A stretch of DNA of 64,000 bases from contig CACWVH010000009.1 in NCBI GenBank assembly GCA_902764235.1, positions 19,193 to 83,192 of the forward strand, in the 5' to 3' direction. Made by a program: the position numbers and the translations under genes. This document shows positions 43,888 to 53,626 of this stretch, in pieces; the first letter of the stretch is position 1; each line of letters opens with the position of its first letter. Source of the DNA: an uncultured Ruminococcus sp. (lineage in GTDB: Bacteria > Bacillota > Clostridia > Oscillospirales > Acutalibacteraceae). Below the pieces are notes generated by a model, which was not told the origin of the DNA, did not search any database, and saw only the letters and a program-made list of their open reading frames with translations.

Positions 43888-44334
43888 TCATGCCTTTCCC
43901 GTGGATCCGAAGCCGCCGCTTCCTCTTTCAGTTTCATCAAGCTCCTGCACCTGAACGAATTGTGCGCATACAACAGGCATTATGACCATCTGAGCTATTC
44001 TTTCACCCGGCATGACTGTATATTCCTTGTCGGACACATTGCAAAGACCCACACATATTTCTCCGCGGTAATCACTGTCAACTACGCCGACACCGTTCGC
44101 AAGACAGATGCCGTGCTTTACGCCAAGTCCGCTTCTTGCAAAAAGAAATGCAGCAAGCTCCTTTTCAGGCAGCTCAATTGCAATTCCGGTCGGTATCATT
44201 GCAAGCGAGCCGGGTCTGATTGCAACCGGCTCATCACAGCAGGCATAAAGGTCTGCTCCAGCCGAACCGGCTGTCGCCCTTTTCGGTACTACTGCGTTTT
44301 CTCTCAGCTTCTTTATTTTAACTGTACTATTCAT
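43888..44334 (-). CDS. dut: dUTP diphosphatase (trimeric dUTPase)
   Basis: This enzyme hydrolyses dUTP to dUMP and pyrophosphate, keeping uracil out of DNA and feeding dTMP synthesis. It has 148 residues from the ATG at 44334 behind AAGGAGATAAGAAA. All five trimeric dUTPase motifs are visible: AGADLYA, RSGLGVKHG, NGVGVVDSDYRGEI, PGERIAQMV and ERGSGGFGSTG. It stands alone; a terminal-inverted-repeat element lies directly upstream. Confidence 0.95.
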   Translation of the reverse strand: MNSTVKIKKLRENAVVPKRATAGSAGADLYACCDEPVAIRPGSLAMIPTGIAIELPEKELAAFLFARSGLGVKHGICLANGVGVVDSDYRGEICVGLCNVSDKEYTVMPGERIAQMVIMPVVCAQFVQVQELDETERGSGGFGSTGKA

Positions 44335-44362
44335 TTTCTTATCTCCTTGAGTTGAATTTATA

Positions 44363-44516
44363 TCAGCTGATTGTAAAATCAAAAAAGGCTTTTATTTATG
44401 CGGATTTTTGTATTTGCAATTTTACATTTTCTCCGCTTTTTAAAAGCTTTTCGGGTTTGGGCGAGGTGTCCGCCCGTCTGAGACTGTAGAAATACTCGTC
44501 AGTTTACAATCGGCTA
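44363..44516. repeat. Element with terminal inverted repeats, copy 2 (MITE-like)
   Basis: Left end TCAGCTGATTGTAAAATC and right end GTTTACAATCGGCTA mirror the ends of 10891-11080 in the opposite orientation. Shared inner parts are TTTTGTATTTGCAATTTTAC / TTTTCTCCGC and ACTCGTCAGTTTACAATCGG. The GC-rich centre differs (GGGCGAGGTGTCCGCCC). It lies in the 5' region of dut. Confidence 0.5.
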
Positions 44517-44540
44517 TTGTATTTATCTATGCTGACTGAA

Positions 44541-46604
44541 TTATTCTACTCCTCTGTAATATAGTCCTCTTGTAAATCCTCCGGACGGAGTATTCTGCTG
44601 ACGATGCATTTTCAGAAGCTCTTCCCTTTCCTCAGGGCTTTCTGTACTGAATCTGATTACCTCAAAATCTATACCGTGCATTTCATGTCTTCTGTCCGCC
44701 ATGAAAAGCGGTACGCTGTTCAGGATCTCTGTACAGCTGCCGAAGCACTTCATCGGGAAATCTATTCCCTTTCTGTCACGCAGAACAGGTGCTTTTCTGC
44801 AATGCTTGCAGCCCTTGCCGTCATTCATCACAGGGCAGTTCCTTGTAAGCATAAGCGGAAGCCTGCCTGAGGATATTATGCCAAGCGGGATTTCTCCGCC
44901 AAGCTTTGATATCTGCTCAAGAGTCAGCTCAAAGGATACCTCACAATCGAGCATTCCTTGTTTTTGCGCCCATATAACAGATTCTGTATTTGCAATATTC
45001 AGACCAAAACCGCCATGAATATCCATTCCCAGCTCATGTGCCATTTCAATTACGGCAACATTATTGGCAAGAACCTCATTTATTCCAAGCCGCTGTATTT
45101 TTTTCAGCCTTTCAAAAACAATTTTTTCTATACAGAAAAGACCTCTCGGCACATCTATCGCAACGGCAAAGCCTCTGTCCAAAAGCTCATCAAGCTTTTT
45201 GTCGATGAGCGTAAACGGAACATAGATCAGCTCACTGTCAAGAAAGCTGTCGGATATATTATCATCAGGAAAGCGTACCCTATAGCTATCCGGCAAAGCC
45301 GCTGACCGACTGTTATTCCACTGACGTTCAGCTTTCTTATATGCACAGGGTCTTTTATTCTCTCTTTTTTTATCAAGTATCGTAAGGCACTGCGAACGCA
45401 TTGCATTAAGTGCAGAACCGGGTACAGATAAACCGCTGTCTATCTCACACTCAAGCTTATCAAGCAGATACGGCGTACCGCCTGTTTTAGCAAGACTTTT
45501 TTCGCAGCGCTCCCTGTCAGTCGCCGTCCTCAGAGCGGTCTCAGGTACAGGGCCCGAGGCTTCGGCTTTATTACCGTCGCAGTCCCTTGCGGAAAGTGTG
45601 ACCGGGCTGCCTTCTTTTATCTTTATTTCAAAGCATACCGGAATATGTTGTTTTTCATTTTTATAAAGCTCGTGAATTTCAGCAAAAACCTTGCTGTCGG
45701 CTGCTTCCACATTATCCTTTGAACGTATGCCGAACATTTCCCTGCCAATTTTATTTTCATAATAGCCGTCTGTAAATCCGGAGCGTGAAAAAACCGATGT
45801 CAGTCTTTGTCTTGATTTTTCGGAAACAAAACCGTTATCAAGACTTTCACGGCAGGCTGTAACGGCTGCTGCGACATATTCAGGTCTTTTCATCCTGCCC
45901 TCGATTTTCGCCGAGGAAATACCCATCTGCTCAAGCTCCCTGAGATGTTCTATGATCGAAAGATCCTTCAGGCTAAGGTCATGACCTGTTCCGCCCCTGA
46001 CAGAAAACGGAAGTCTGCACGGCTGAGCGCAGGAACCTCTGTTTCCGCTTCTTGATCCAAGCATTGCGCTGAAATAGCATTGTCCCGACACACTCATGCA
46101 CAGCGCACCGTGGACGAAAACCTCAAGCTCGATAGGGCTTGTCTTTGCAATTTCTTCTATCTGCTCTCTCGAAAGCTCCCTTGACAAAACTGCCCTTGTC
46201 AGACCAAGCCCTGCAAGATATTGAACACCCTTCGGTGTATGCACTGAAAGCTGGGTAGAGCCATGTATAGGCATATCTGGTGCATTATTCCGTACAAGTG
46301 AGATAAGCCCTGTATCCTGCATAATAAGTGCATCTACTCCGATACTGCAGGCAAATTCAATAAGCTCCATTGCAGCGTCTGTTTCATCGTCATGCACAAG
46401 AGTATTGCAGGCAAGATGAACAGCTGTTCCGCACCGGTGACAATACTGCACTACACGTTCAAGCTGTTCATTGTCAAAATTATGAGCTGATGTTCTTGCG
46501 CTGAAGCGTGAAGCTCCTATATATATCGCATCTGCTCCTGTTCTGACGGCTGGATATACCGATTCCTCTCCGCCGGCAGGAGCAAGTATCTCAAGCCTTG
46601 CCAT
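44541..46604 (-). CDS. U32 peptidase-family protein with DUF3656-like insert
   Basis: Bacterial U32 proteins of this type were named collagenase-like, but several are now known to be RNA-hydroxylating enzymes (TrhP, RlhA). The 687 residues begin MARLEILAPAGGEESVYPAV. They include DAIYIGASRFSARTSAHNFD, the family signature ELEVFVHGALCMSVSGQCYF, and cysteines in GNRGSCAQPCR and NDGKGCKHCRKAP. The middle (about 300-470) is a DUF3656-like insertion, so the length is normal for this subgroup. It overlaps zapA by 14 bp (ATGGCAAGGCTTGA), indicating coupled translation. Confidence 0.9.
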   Translation of the reverse strand: MARLEILAPAGGEESVYPAVRTGADAIYIGASRFSARTSAHNFDNEQLERVVQYCHRCGTAVHLACNTLVHDDETDAAMELIEFACSIGVDALIMQDTGLISLVRNNAPDMPIHGSTQLSVHTPKGVQYLAGLGLTRAVLSRELSREQIEEIAKTSPIELEVFVHGALCMSVSGQCYFSAMLGSRSGNRGSCAQPCRLPFSVRGGTGHDLSLKDLSIIEHLRELEQMGISSAKIEGRMKRPEYVAAAVTACRESLDNGFVSEKSRQRLTSVFSRSGFTDGYYENKIGREMFGIRSKDNVEAADSKVFAEIHELYKNEKQHIPVCFEIKIKEGSPVTLSARDCDGNKAEASGPVPETALRTATDRERCEKSLAKTGGTPYLLDKLECEIDSGLSVPGSALNAMRSQCLTILDKKRENKRPCAYKKAERQWNNSRSAALPDSYRVRFPDDNISDSFLDSELIYVPFTLIDKKLDELLDRGFAVAIDVPRGLFCIEKIVFERLKKIQRLGINEVLANNVAVIEMAHELGMDIHGGFGLNIANTESVIWAQKQGMLDCEVSFELTLEQISKLGGEIPLGIISSGRLPLMLTRNCPVMNDGKGCKHCRKAPVLRDRKGIDFPMKCFGSCTEILNSVPLFMADRRHEMHGIDFEVIRFSTESPEEREELLKMHRQQNTPSGGFTRGLYYRGVE

Positions 46605-47091
46605 TGTTTTTCTTATTTCTGCTTCCGAAGAAGGTCACCTGCTCGGCTCCTTCATCCTCGGCTTCAGCAGCTGCTGATTTTCTTACTGCCTTGACTGCCG
46701 GTGAGACAGGAGACGGCTCGCTTGCTATCTTTGCCTTTTCGCCGAGACGCTTTCTGAGCGTTTCAATATCCTTTTTCAGTCTTGCGTTTTCCCTGTCTGC
46801 TTCTTCAAAGGAGCTGCGGTATTTTGCAGCCTCATTCAGATAATCCTTGATCTGATGACGGAGACTGTCTGCTGCCTCCTCAGATTTCATAAGCTGGTCG
46901 CATATATTGAGTGATGCAAGCAGCACTGCTGAATTTGCAGAAAGACCTGGAGCTGCACGCCTTACCGAATTTATCTCGCTGTTGAGTCTTTCGGCAACAG
47001 ATCTTGTATAAAGCTCGCTTTCCTCACTTATTACTGTGAAGCGGGTTCCTGCTATATCTACTTTTACACGGTTCCTGTTATTATTTTCCAT
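46591..47091 (-). CDS. zapA: Cell division protein ZapA
   Basis: ZapA bundles FtsZ filaments at the division site. The 166 residues have the N-terminal ZapA domain (VKVDIAGTRFTVISEESELY, VAERLNSEINSV, LASLNICDQLMK) and a coiled coil (about 70-120). A longer Ala/Glu/Pro-rich tail ends in EQVTFFGSRNKKNNGKA. The tail makes it longer than the usual 85-110 residues. The ATG at 47091 follows AGAGGTGTATCCAG. Confidence 0.87.
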   Translation of the reverse strand: MENNNRNRVKVDIAGTRFTVISEESELYTRSVAERLNSEINSVRRAAPGLSANSAVLLASLNICDQLMKSEEAADSLRHQIKDYLNEAAKYRSSFEEADRENARLKKDIETLRKRLGEKAKIASEPSPVSPAVKAVRKSAAAEAEDEGAEQVTFFGSRNKKNNGKA

Positions 47092-47298
47092 CTGGATACA
47101 CCTCTGTTTTTACTTTCAGATCATTAGTCTTTAAGACATGATTCTCCTGATACTGATTATAATACATTTTTGTCAATTATTAAAGGTTTAAAGCTTAATT
47201 ATTACTAAAATTTCTGAATTATTGTAAATACGTTCTGCTTTTTTGGTATTCTTTGGAAATAATACACATATATTCGTAAATATTTTTTGTTATTATAG
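47092..47298. other. Divergent spacer between zapA and glgP
   Basis: AT-rich sequence with no gene. TTGACA and TATAAT both occur on the minus strand near 47150-47175 but are only about 9 bp apart, so I do not call a promoter for zapA there. Confidence 0.4.
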
Positions 47299-47327
47299 TT
47301 GAAAATTAAGCAAAGATGTTATATAAT
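47299..47327 (+). promoter_or_regulatory. Predicted promoter of glycogen phosphorylase
   Basis: TTGAAA (47299-47304), a 17-bp spacer and TATAAT (47322-47327). A leader of about 125 nt follows, containing imperfect CCGGCA/TGCCGG repeats (around 47396-47435) before the GGAGGG ribosome site. Confidence 0.7.
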
Positions 47328-47459
47328 GTTCCTGTATTGTTTTTACATGCATACAATCGGAAGGTTATTTCCGACACGTTCTCCTGCCGGCAATATGCTG
47401 ATTTATCACAGTGTTACCGTTTTCCGGCAGCCGGGAACTCATATTAAGGAGGGTTTTTT

Positions 47460-49886
47460 ATGTCAAAGTCCAAGCTGACACCGAGCGAGGCAAGAGAGCT
47501 TATCATCGCTAAGCTTTCACACAATTTCGGTGTATCACCCGCTGATGCAACCTACGAGCATTACTACAAAGCTGTTGCTCTTATGCTTCGTGATATCATG
47601 CGTCAGAATCACAAGGATTTTGTTGCAGCTGCTGAAAAGCAGAACAGCAAGACAGTTTACTATCTGTGTATGGAATTTCTTATGGGTCGTTCTCTCAGGA
47701 ACAATCTGTATAACCTCGGACTTGAGGAAACTGTTCAGCAGGCTCTCAAAAGCCTGAATATCAAGCTCGATAATATATATGAGCAGGAGCCTGATGCAGG
47801 TCTCGGAAACGGCGGTCTCGGAAGACTTGCTGCCTGCTTCCTTGATGGTCTTGCTACTCAGAATTACAGCTCTATGGGCTATTCACTCAGATATGAATAC
47901 GGTATCTTCCGTCAGAAGCTTGTTGACGGATGGCAGACTGAGCTTCCCGATTTCTGGCTTCCGGGCGGTTCTATCTGGCTTCAGCCGCATCCCGAAAAGA
48001 GCATCCCCGTTTATTTTGACGGAAAAATAAAGGAAACCTGGCACGAAACTCATCATTCGATCGAATATGAAAATGCTACAAAGATTATCGCTACTCCCTA
48101 TGATATGCTTGTTCCCGGTGACGGCGGCAAGGGCATAAGCAGACTTCGTCTCTGGGCAGCTACATCTGACAACTTTGATATGAAGCTGTTTAATTCAGGC
48201 GATTATGTCCGTTCAATGGAACAGAAGGCTCTTGCTGAGAGTATCACCAGAGTGCTTTATCCCGAGGACAATCATTCCGAGGGCAAAAGTCTCCGTCTGA
48301 CTCAGCAGTATTTCCTTGTATCTGCTACTATTCAGGATATCATACAGCGTCATCTCAGACATCATAATTCTCTTGACAATCTCCCTGAGCTTGTTGCTAT
48401 TCACCTTAATGATACTCATCCTGTCCTTGCTATCCCTGAGCTTATGAGAATAATGCTTGACGAATGCGGATACGGCTGGGATCAGTCATGGGATATCGTA
48501 ACAAGAACTGTTGCATATACCAACCACACAGTTATGAGCGAGGCTCTTGAGTGCTGGCAGGTGGATATGTTCCAGAGAAAGCTGCCGAGAATCTATCAGA
48601 TCGTTGAGGAGATCAACAGACGCTTCTGTGAGGAAATGAGCAAAAACGGTGTGGACGGCTGGAAGATCGGCAGAATGGCTATTATCAATGACGGTATCGT
48701 AAGAATGGCTAACCTTGCAGTTATCGCTTCTCACTCTGTAAACGGCGTTTCAAAGCTTCACAGTGAGATCCTCAAGGACAGCGTTTTCAATGATTTCTAT
48801 ACAGTAACTCCCGAGAAATTCAAGAATGTTACTAATGGTATTGCTCACCGCCGCTGGCTCAACCAGAGCAACCCCGGTCTTGCAAAGCTCATCACAGAGC
48901 TTATCGGCGATAAGTTCGTAAGAGATGCCAATGCTCTTGATGGTCTTATGGCTTACAAGAGTGATGCAGTTGTTCTTGCAAAGCTCGCTGCCATCAAGAA
49001 ACAGAACAAGGAGCGCATGGCTAAGTATATTCTTGAAAACAATGGTATCAAGGTCAGCCCTGATTCTATCTTCGATGTTCAGGTAAAGCGTCTGCATGAG
49101 TACAAGCGTCAGCTGCTCAATGCTCTCCATATTTACAGCACATATCAGTGGCTCAGAGAAAATCCGAATGCTGAATATACACCAAAAACCTATATTTTTG
49201 GTGCAAAGGCTGCTCCCGGATATTATTTTGCTAAGCAGATCATTCAGTTCATAGTTGCTCTTGCTGACAAGATCAACAACGACCCGAGAGTCAACAAAAA
49301 GCTCAAGGTCGTCTATCTTGAGGATTACAGAGTGTCTGTTGCTGAAAAGCTTATACCTGCCGCAGAGATCAGCGAACAGATCTCACTTGCAGGAACTGAA
49401 GCTTCCGGTACTTCAAACATGAAGTTTATGATTAACGGTGCAATCACTCTCGGTACTCTTGACGGTGCAAATGTTGAGATACATGATGTTGTCGGCGACA
49501 CAAACTCTCTTATCTTCGGTATGACTACACCTGAGGTCAACCAGCTTAAGAAAAACGGCTACAATCCGTCTATCCCCTACAACAATAACCACATTATCAA
49601 GGCTGCTGTTGACGGAATCAGCTCAGAGTTCGGCGAGCGCTTCAGCGATATCGTGAATTCTCTTCGTACTATCGATCCTTATATGGTTCTTGCTGACTTC
49701 GCTGATTATGCAAATACTCAGCAGAAGGCTTCAAGGCTTTATGATGATAAGAAGGTATGGAACAAGATGTCTCTTATCAATATTGCAAAGGCAGGCAGAT
49801 TTGCTTCTGACAGATCCATCAGGGATTATGCAGAAACGATCTGGTATGCTAAACCAGTTATTCTTAACAATAACAATAATGCATAA
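47460..49886 (+). CDS. glgP: Glycogen/starch phosphorylase
   Basis: This enzyme removes glucose from alpha-1,4-glucans as glucose-1-phosphate. The 808 residues show DAGLGNGGLGRLAACFLDGL, HLNDTHPVLAIPELMR, QVKRLHEYKRQLLNALH and the PLP-lysine motif EASGTSNMKF (Lys about 655). The ATG at 47460 follows AAGGAGGG. It is a single gene rather than part of a glg operon. Strong ribosome site and C/G-rich third codons suggest high expression. Confidence 0.96.
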   Translation: MSKSKLTPSEARELIIAKLSHNFGVSPADATYEHYYKAVALMLRDIMRQNHKDFVAAAEKQNSKTVYYLCMEFLMGRSLRNNLYNLGLEETVQQALKSLNIKLDNIYEQEPDAGLGNGGLGRLAACFLDGLATQNYSSMGYSLRYEYGIFRQKLVDGWQTELPDFWLPGGSIWLQPHPEKSIPVYFDGKIKETWHETHHSIEYENATKIIATPYDMLVPGDGGKGISRLRLWAATSDNFDMKLFNSGDYVRSMEQKALAESITRVLYPEDNHSEGKSLRLTQQYFLVSATIQDIIQRHLRHHNSLDNLPELVAIHLNDTHPVLAIPELMRIMLDECGYGWDQSWDIVTRTVAYTNHTVMSEALECWQVDMFQRKLPRIYQIVEEINRRFCEEMSKNGVDGWKIGRMAIINDGIVRMANLAVIASHSVNGVSKLHSEILKDSVFNDFYTVTPEKFKNVTNGIAHRRWLNQSNPGLAKLITELIGDKFVRDANALDGLMAYKSDAVVLAKLAAIKKQNKERMAKYILENNGIKVSPDSIFDVQVKRLHEYKRQLLNALHIYSTYQWLRENPNAEYTPKTYIFGAKAAPGYYFAKQIIQFIVALADKINNDPRVNKKLKVVYLEDYRVSVAEKLIPAAEISEQISLAGTEASGTSNMKFMINGAITLGTLDGANVEIHDVVGDTNSLIFGMTTPEVNQLKKNGYNPSIPYNNNHIIKAAVDGISSEFGERFSDIVNSLRTIDPYMVLADFADYANTQQKASRLYDDKKVWNKMSLINIAKAGRFASDRSIRDYAETIWYAKPVILNNNNNA

Positions 49887-49927
49887 AAACAGACCGGTAA
49901 CGATCTTCTCGTTACCGGTCTGTTTTT
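49885..49927. terminator. Bidirectional terminator after glgP
   Basis: A perfect 19-bp stem (AAAAACAGACCGGTAACGA with TCGTTACCGGTCTGTTTTT) and a 5-nt loop. The T tract serves glgP, and the A tract serves the converging ABC gene. Confidence 0.9.
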
Positions 49928-49963
49928 ATGTCTTATGCTGACATGTATGAAACTATGTTATGA

Positions 49964-51877
49964 TCACGAAAGCTCAAAGGCACCGATATAAAGCTGATAA
50001 TATTTGCCTTTCTGGGCAATCAGCTCATCATGTGTGCCGCGCTCTATTATTCTTCCAAGCTCAAGCACCATTATCACATCGGAATTCCGTACTGTGCTCA
50101 GCCGATGAGCTATTACAAATACTGTCCTGCCGAACATGAGTCCGTCCATGCCCTTTTGTACAAGTGCTTCTGTTCTGGTATCAATGCTTGAAGTTGCTTC
50201 GTCAAGTATCATTACAGGCGGATCAGCAACTGCTGCTCTTGCAATGGAAATAAGCTGGCACTGTCCCTGAGAAAGCTGTCCGCCGTCTCCGGTTATCACT
50301 GTGTCATAGCCGTCCGGCAGCATCATAATGAAGTCATGTGCATTTGCAAGCTTTGCCGCCTCTATACATTCCTCGTCCGTTGCGTCAAGCTTTCCGTAAC
50401 GGATATTTTCCATAACCGTTCCTGTGAACAGGTGTACATCCTGAAGTACAACTCCGAGGGATCTTCTCAGATCTTGTTTTTTTATCTTATTGATATTTAT
50501 GCCATCATAACGTATCTTTCCGTCCGCTATATCATAGAAACGGTTGATAAGATTAGTGATCGTTGTTTTGCCTGCTCCAGTTGCTCCGACAAAAGCAACC
50601 TTCTGTCCCCTTTCTGCATGAAGCGACACGTCATGCAATACGGTTTTTTCTTCCGTATAGCCGAAATCAACTTCCTTCATAACGATATTTCCGTCCAGCT
50701 TTGTAAATGTTACCGTACCGTCACCGTGAGGATGCTTCCATGCCCACATTTCAGTGCGCTCTTCTGCTTCCACAAGGTTATCATCCTTATCATACTTTGC
50801 ATTTACAAGGGTAACATAGCCCTCATCCTTTTCGCTTTCCTCATCCATAAGCTCAAAGATACGCTCTGCACCTGCAAGAGCCATTATTACAGCATTCAGC
50901 TGCTGGGATATTTCACTGAAGGGCCTTGAAAAGTTCTTGGAAAGCTGAAGGAAGGATGCTATGACACCTGCTGTGATAGGACTGAGTCCGAAAATCGAAA
51001 GTGCTCCGCCTACCATTGCGATGAGAACATACTGAAGATTGCCCAGATTATTCATAATAGGCATAAGGATATTCGCATAAGTATTCGCAGCTGTCGCACT
51101 TTCACAGAGAGCCTCGTTTTTCTTGTCAAATTCCTTCTTTGAAGCCTCCTCATGGCAGAACACCTTTACGACCTTCTGTCCATTAATCATTTCCTCAATA
51201 TAGCCGTTGACCTCACCAAGCTCCTTCTGCTGCTTTATGAAATTGACTGCACTGCCGCCTGCAATCTTGCCTGTAACCACCAGCATTATGCCGACAAATA
51301 CAAGTACGAACAGCGTCAGATACAGATTCATTGAGATCATTGCAACAAATACTGTTATTATAGTTATCAATGATGAAAACATCTGCGGAAGGCTTACCGA
51401 CATCATCTGTCTGAGTGTATCGATATCATTTGTATACCGGCTCATTATATCACCGTGAGAATGAGTGTCGAAATATTTTATCGGAAGTGTCTGCATATGG
51501 GCAAAAAGCTCATCACGGATCTTTTTCTGTATTCCCTGAGAGATAGTTACCATCATTCTGTTATATGCAAGCCCTGTAAGTACTCCTGTCAGAAGTATTC
51601 CTCCCACAGTCAGAAGCATTATCAGAAGCCCGGTAAAATCTGGATTTTTCTGTCCCATCATCGGAACAATATAATTATCGATCAGCAGCTGTATGAACAT
51701 AGCACTGAATGCGCTCGCACCCGCACTTATCACAATACAAACAAGTACAATAATAAATCTCACAGTGTAGCCCTTGAGATAGCTGAGTAGTCTTTTTATT
51801 ACCTTTGCAGGATCCCTGAGTCTCGGAGCCTTTTTCATATCAGGCATACCTGCACTCTGTTTTTTCTTTTCAGACAT
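49964..51877 (-). CDS. Heterodimeric ABC exporter, subunit with catalytic Glu
   Basis: A 637-residue half-transporter with six membrane helices and a C-terminal ATPase. Walker A is VGATGAGKTT and Walker B VMILDEATSSID, with the catalytic Glu; the H-loop is FVIAHRLSTV. Its signature is LSQGQCQL rather than LSGGQ. The partner subunit shows the reverse defects, as in BmrCD/TM287-288-type pairs. About 50 extra residues (KYDKDDNLVEAEERTEMWAW) sit between the membrane and ATPase parts. The ATG at 51877 overlaps the upstream stop by 8 bp (ATGTCTGA). The start chosen drops a 17-residue upstream reading. Confidence 0.92.
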   Translation of the reverse strand: MSEKKKQSAGMPDMKKAPRLRDPAKVIKRLLSYLKGYTVRFIIVLVCIVISAGASAFSAMFIQLLIDNYIVPMMGQKNPDFTGLLIMLLTVGGILLTGVLTGLAYNRMMVTISQGIQKKIRDELFAHMQTLPIKYFDTHSHGDIMSRYTNDIDTLRQMMSVSLPQMFSSLITIITVFVAMISMNLYLTLFVLVFVGIMLVVTGKIAGGSAVNFIKQQKELGEVNGYIEEMINGQKVVKVFCHEEASKKEFDKKNEALCESATAANTYANILMPIMNNLGNLQYVLIAMVGGALSIFGLSPITAGVIASFLQLSKNFSRPFSEISQQLNAVIMALAGAERIFELMDEESEKDEGYVTLVNAKYDKDDNLVEAEERTEMWAWKHPHGDGTVTFTKLDGNIVMKEVDFGYTEEKTVLHDVSLHAERGQKVAFVGATGAGKTTITNLINRFYDIADGKIRYDGININKIKKQDLRRSLGVVLQDVHLFTGTVMENIRYGKLDATDEECIEAAKLANAHDFIMMLPDGYDTVITGDGGQLSQGQCQLISIARAAVADPPVMILDEATSSIDTRTEALVQKGMDGLMFGRTVFVIAHRLSTVRNSDVIMVLELGRIIERGTHDELIAQKGKYYQLYIGAFELS

Positions 51878-53603
51878 CCTCTTCACTTCCCTTCTTCTGT
51901 GAGTTATATACTTCCCTGTATATCTCATTCTTTTTCAGCAGTTCTTCGTGTGTGCCAAAATCACAGACGCTGCCCTTATCCATTACTATGATCTTATCGG
52001 CATCCTCAATAGATGAGATCCGCTGTGCAATGATTATCTTTGTTGTATCCGGTATCTCCTCAAGAAATGCCTTTCGTATCAGCTTATCCGTTTTTGTATC
52101 AACTGCACTTGTCGAGTCATCAAGGATAAGTATTTTCGGCTTTTTCAGAAGTGCCCTTGCGATACAAAGTCTTTGTCTCTGTCCGCCGGAAACATTTGTT
52201 CCTCCCTGTTCTATATATGTATCGTATTTATCGGGCATATTTTCAATAAATTCCTCAGCCTGGGCAAGACGACAGACCCTTTTTATATCCTCGTCGGTTG
52301 CCTGCGGATCACCCCAACGGAGATTTTCCTTTATTGTTCCGGAGAAAAGTACATTCTTCTGAAGAACCATTGCTACGCTGTCACGGATAGTTTCTATATC
52401 ATAATCCTTTACGTTTTCACCGCCGACAAACACAGTTCCCTGTGTCACATCATACAGTCTCGGTATAAGCTGAACAAGGCTTGATTTTGATGATCCTGTT
52501 CCTCCGATTATGCCTATTGTTTCACCTGAGTTGATTTTCAGGTTGATATCTTTCAGACAGAGCTTATTCATATCCTTTGCATAGCTGAAGGATACATTAT
52601 CAAATACAATGCTTCCGTCCTTAACCTCTTTGAGAGCCTTTTCGTTGTTTTTCAGATCGGGTATTTCATTCAGCACCTCAGCAACACGGTCGCCGGAAGC
52701 CTTTGAAAGAGTAACCATTACCATTATCATTGATAAGAACATAAGGCTCATAAGTATCTGGAATACATATGTCATCATGCTGATAAGCTCACCAGTTGTC
52801 ATTGTTCCGCCTACTATCTGATGCGTAGCGATCCATGCAATGATAAGGATACAGCCGTAAACACTAAGCTGCATTACCGGCATATTGAAGGCTACAATTT
52901 TTTCTGCTTTAGAAAAATCGCTGTATATCTCGCCGGAGACCTTTCCGAATTTTCCGACCTCATGCTCCTCACGTACAAAGGATTTTACGACTCTTATTCC
53001 GTGAAGATTCTCCTGTACAATATTATTGAGCTTATCATAAGTTTTGAACACCCTTCTGAATATTGGATGTGCAAATTTTATCACAAGTCCCAGAGCAATT
53101 GCAATAAATGGAATAAAGGCAACAAAAACAAATGAAAGCTCTACATTCACATTGAATGACATTATCATTGCAAATATCATCATAAAGGGTGCTCTGACCG
53201 CAACACGTATTATCATCTGATAAGAGTTCTGAATATTTGTAATATCGGTTGTCAGTCTTGTGACAAGACTTGAGGTCGAAAATTTATCTATATTCAGAAA
53301 GGAATACTCCTGTATTTTATAGAAAAGATCGTGCCTCAGGTTTTTTGCAAAGCCTGCACTTGCCTTTGCCGCAAATTTTCCGGATAAAGCACCGAAAACC
53401 AATGCTGCGAAAGCAACAGCTGCAAGTATCAGTCCTGTTTTTACGATATACTCAATATCGCCTTTATTAACTCCATCATCTATCATAGTAGCCATCAGGA
53501 AGGGCAGTATTACCTCCATGACAACCTCCAATGTTACGAATATCGGCGCAAGTATTGACGGAAGCTTATACTCCCTTATACTTTTTGCCAGGGTTTTAAT
53601 CAT
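51870..53603 (-). CDS. Heterodimeric ABC exporter, subunit with degenerate ATP site
   Basis: A 577-residue half-transporter beginning MIKTLAKSIREYKLPSILAP, with six membrane helices. The signature VSGGQRQRL is canonical. Walker A is IGGTGSSKSSL, Walker B reads ILILDDSTSAVD with Asp in place of the catalytic Glu, and the H-loop reads IIAQRISSI with Gln in place of His. The pair would therefore have one working and one degenerate ATP site. The MarR gene lies 24 bp upstream, so multidrug export under MarR control is likely. The substrate is unknown. Confidence 0.92.
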   Translation of the reverse strand: MIKTLAKSIREYKLPSILAPIFVTLEVVMEVILPFLMATMIDDGVNKGDIEYIVKTGLILAAVAFAALVFGALSGKFAAKASAGFAKNLRHDLFYKIQEYSFLNIDKFSTSSLVTRLTTDITNIQNSYQMIIRVAVRAPFMMIFAMIMSFNVNVELSFVFVAFIPFIAIALGLVIKFAHPIFRRVFKTYDKLNNIVQENLHGIRVVKSFVREEHEVGKFGKVSGEIYSDFSKAEKIVAFNMPVMQLSVYGCILIIAWIATHQIVGGTMTTGELISMMTYVFQILMSLMFLSMIMVMVTLSKASGDRVAEVLNEIPDLKNNEKALKEVKDGSIVFDNVSFSYAKDMNKLCLKDINLKINSGETIGIIGGTGSSKSSLVQLIPRLYDVTQGTVFVGGENVKDYDIETIRDSVAMVLQKNVLFSGTIKENLRWGDPQATDEDIKRVCRLAQAEEFIENMPDKYDTYIEQGGTNVSGGQRQRLCIARALLKKPKILILDDSTSAVDTKTDKLIRKAFLEEIPDTTKIIIAQRISSIEDADKIIVMDKGSVCDFGTHEELLKKNEIYREVYNSQKKGSEEDV

Positions 53604-53626
53604 GTATTTTCACTCCTTATTTTTAA

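Noticed and set aside
47100-47180. Minus-strand promoter for zapA
   Set aside because: TTGACA and TATAAT are present but only about 9 bp apart, too close for a normal promoter.
49964-53603. Lantibiotic or antibiotic biosynthesis cluster
   Set aside because: Only a MarR regulator and an exporter pair are present; no precursor peptide or modification enzyme is adjacent.
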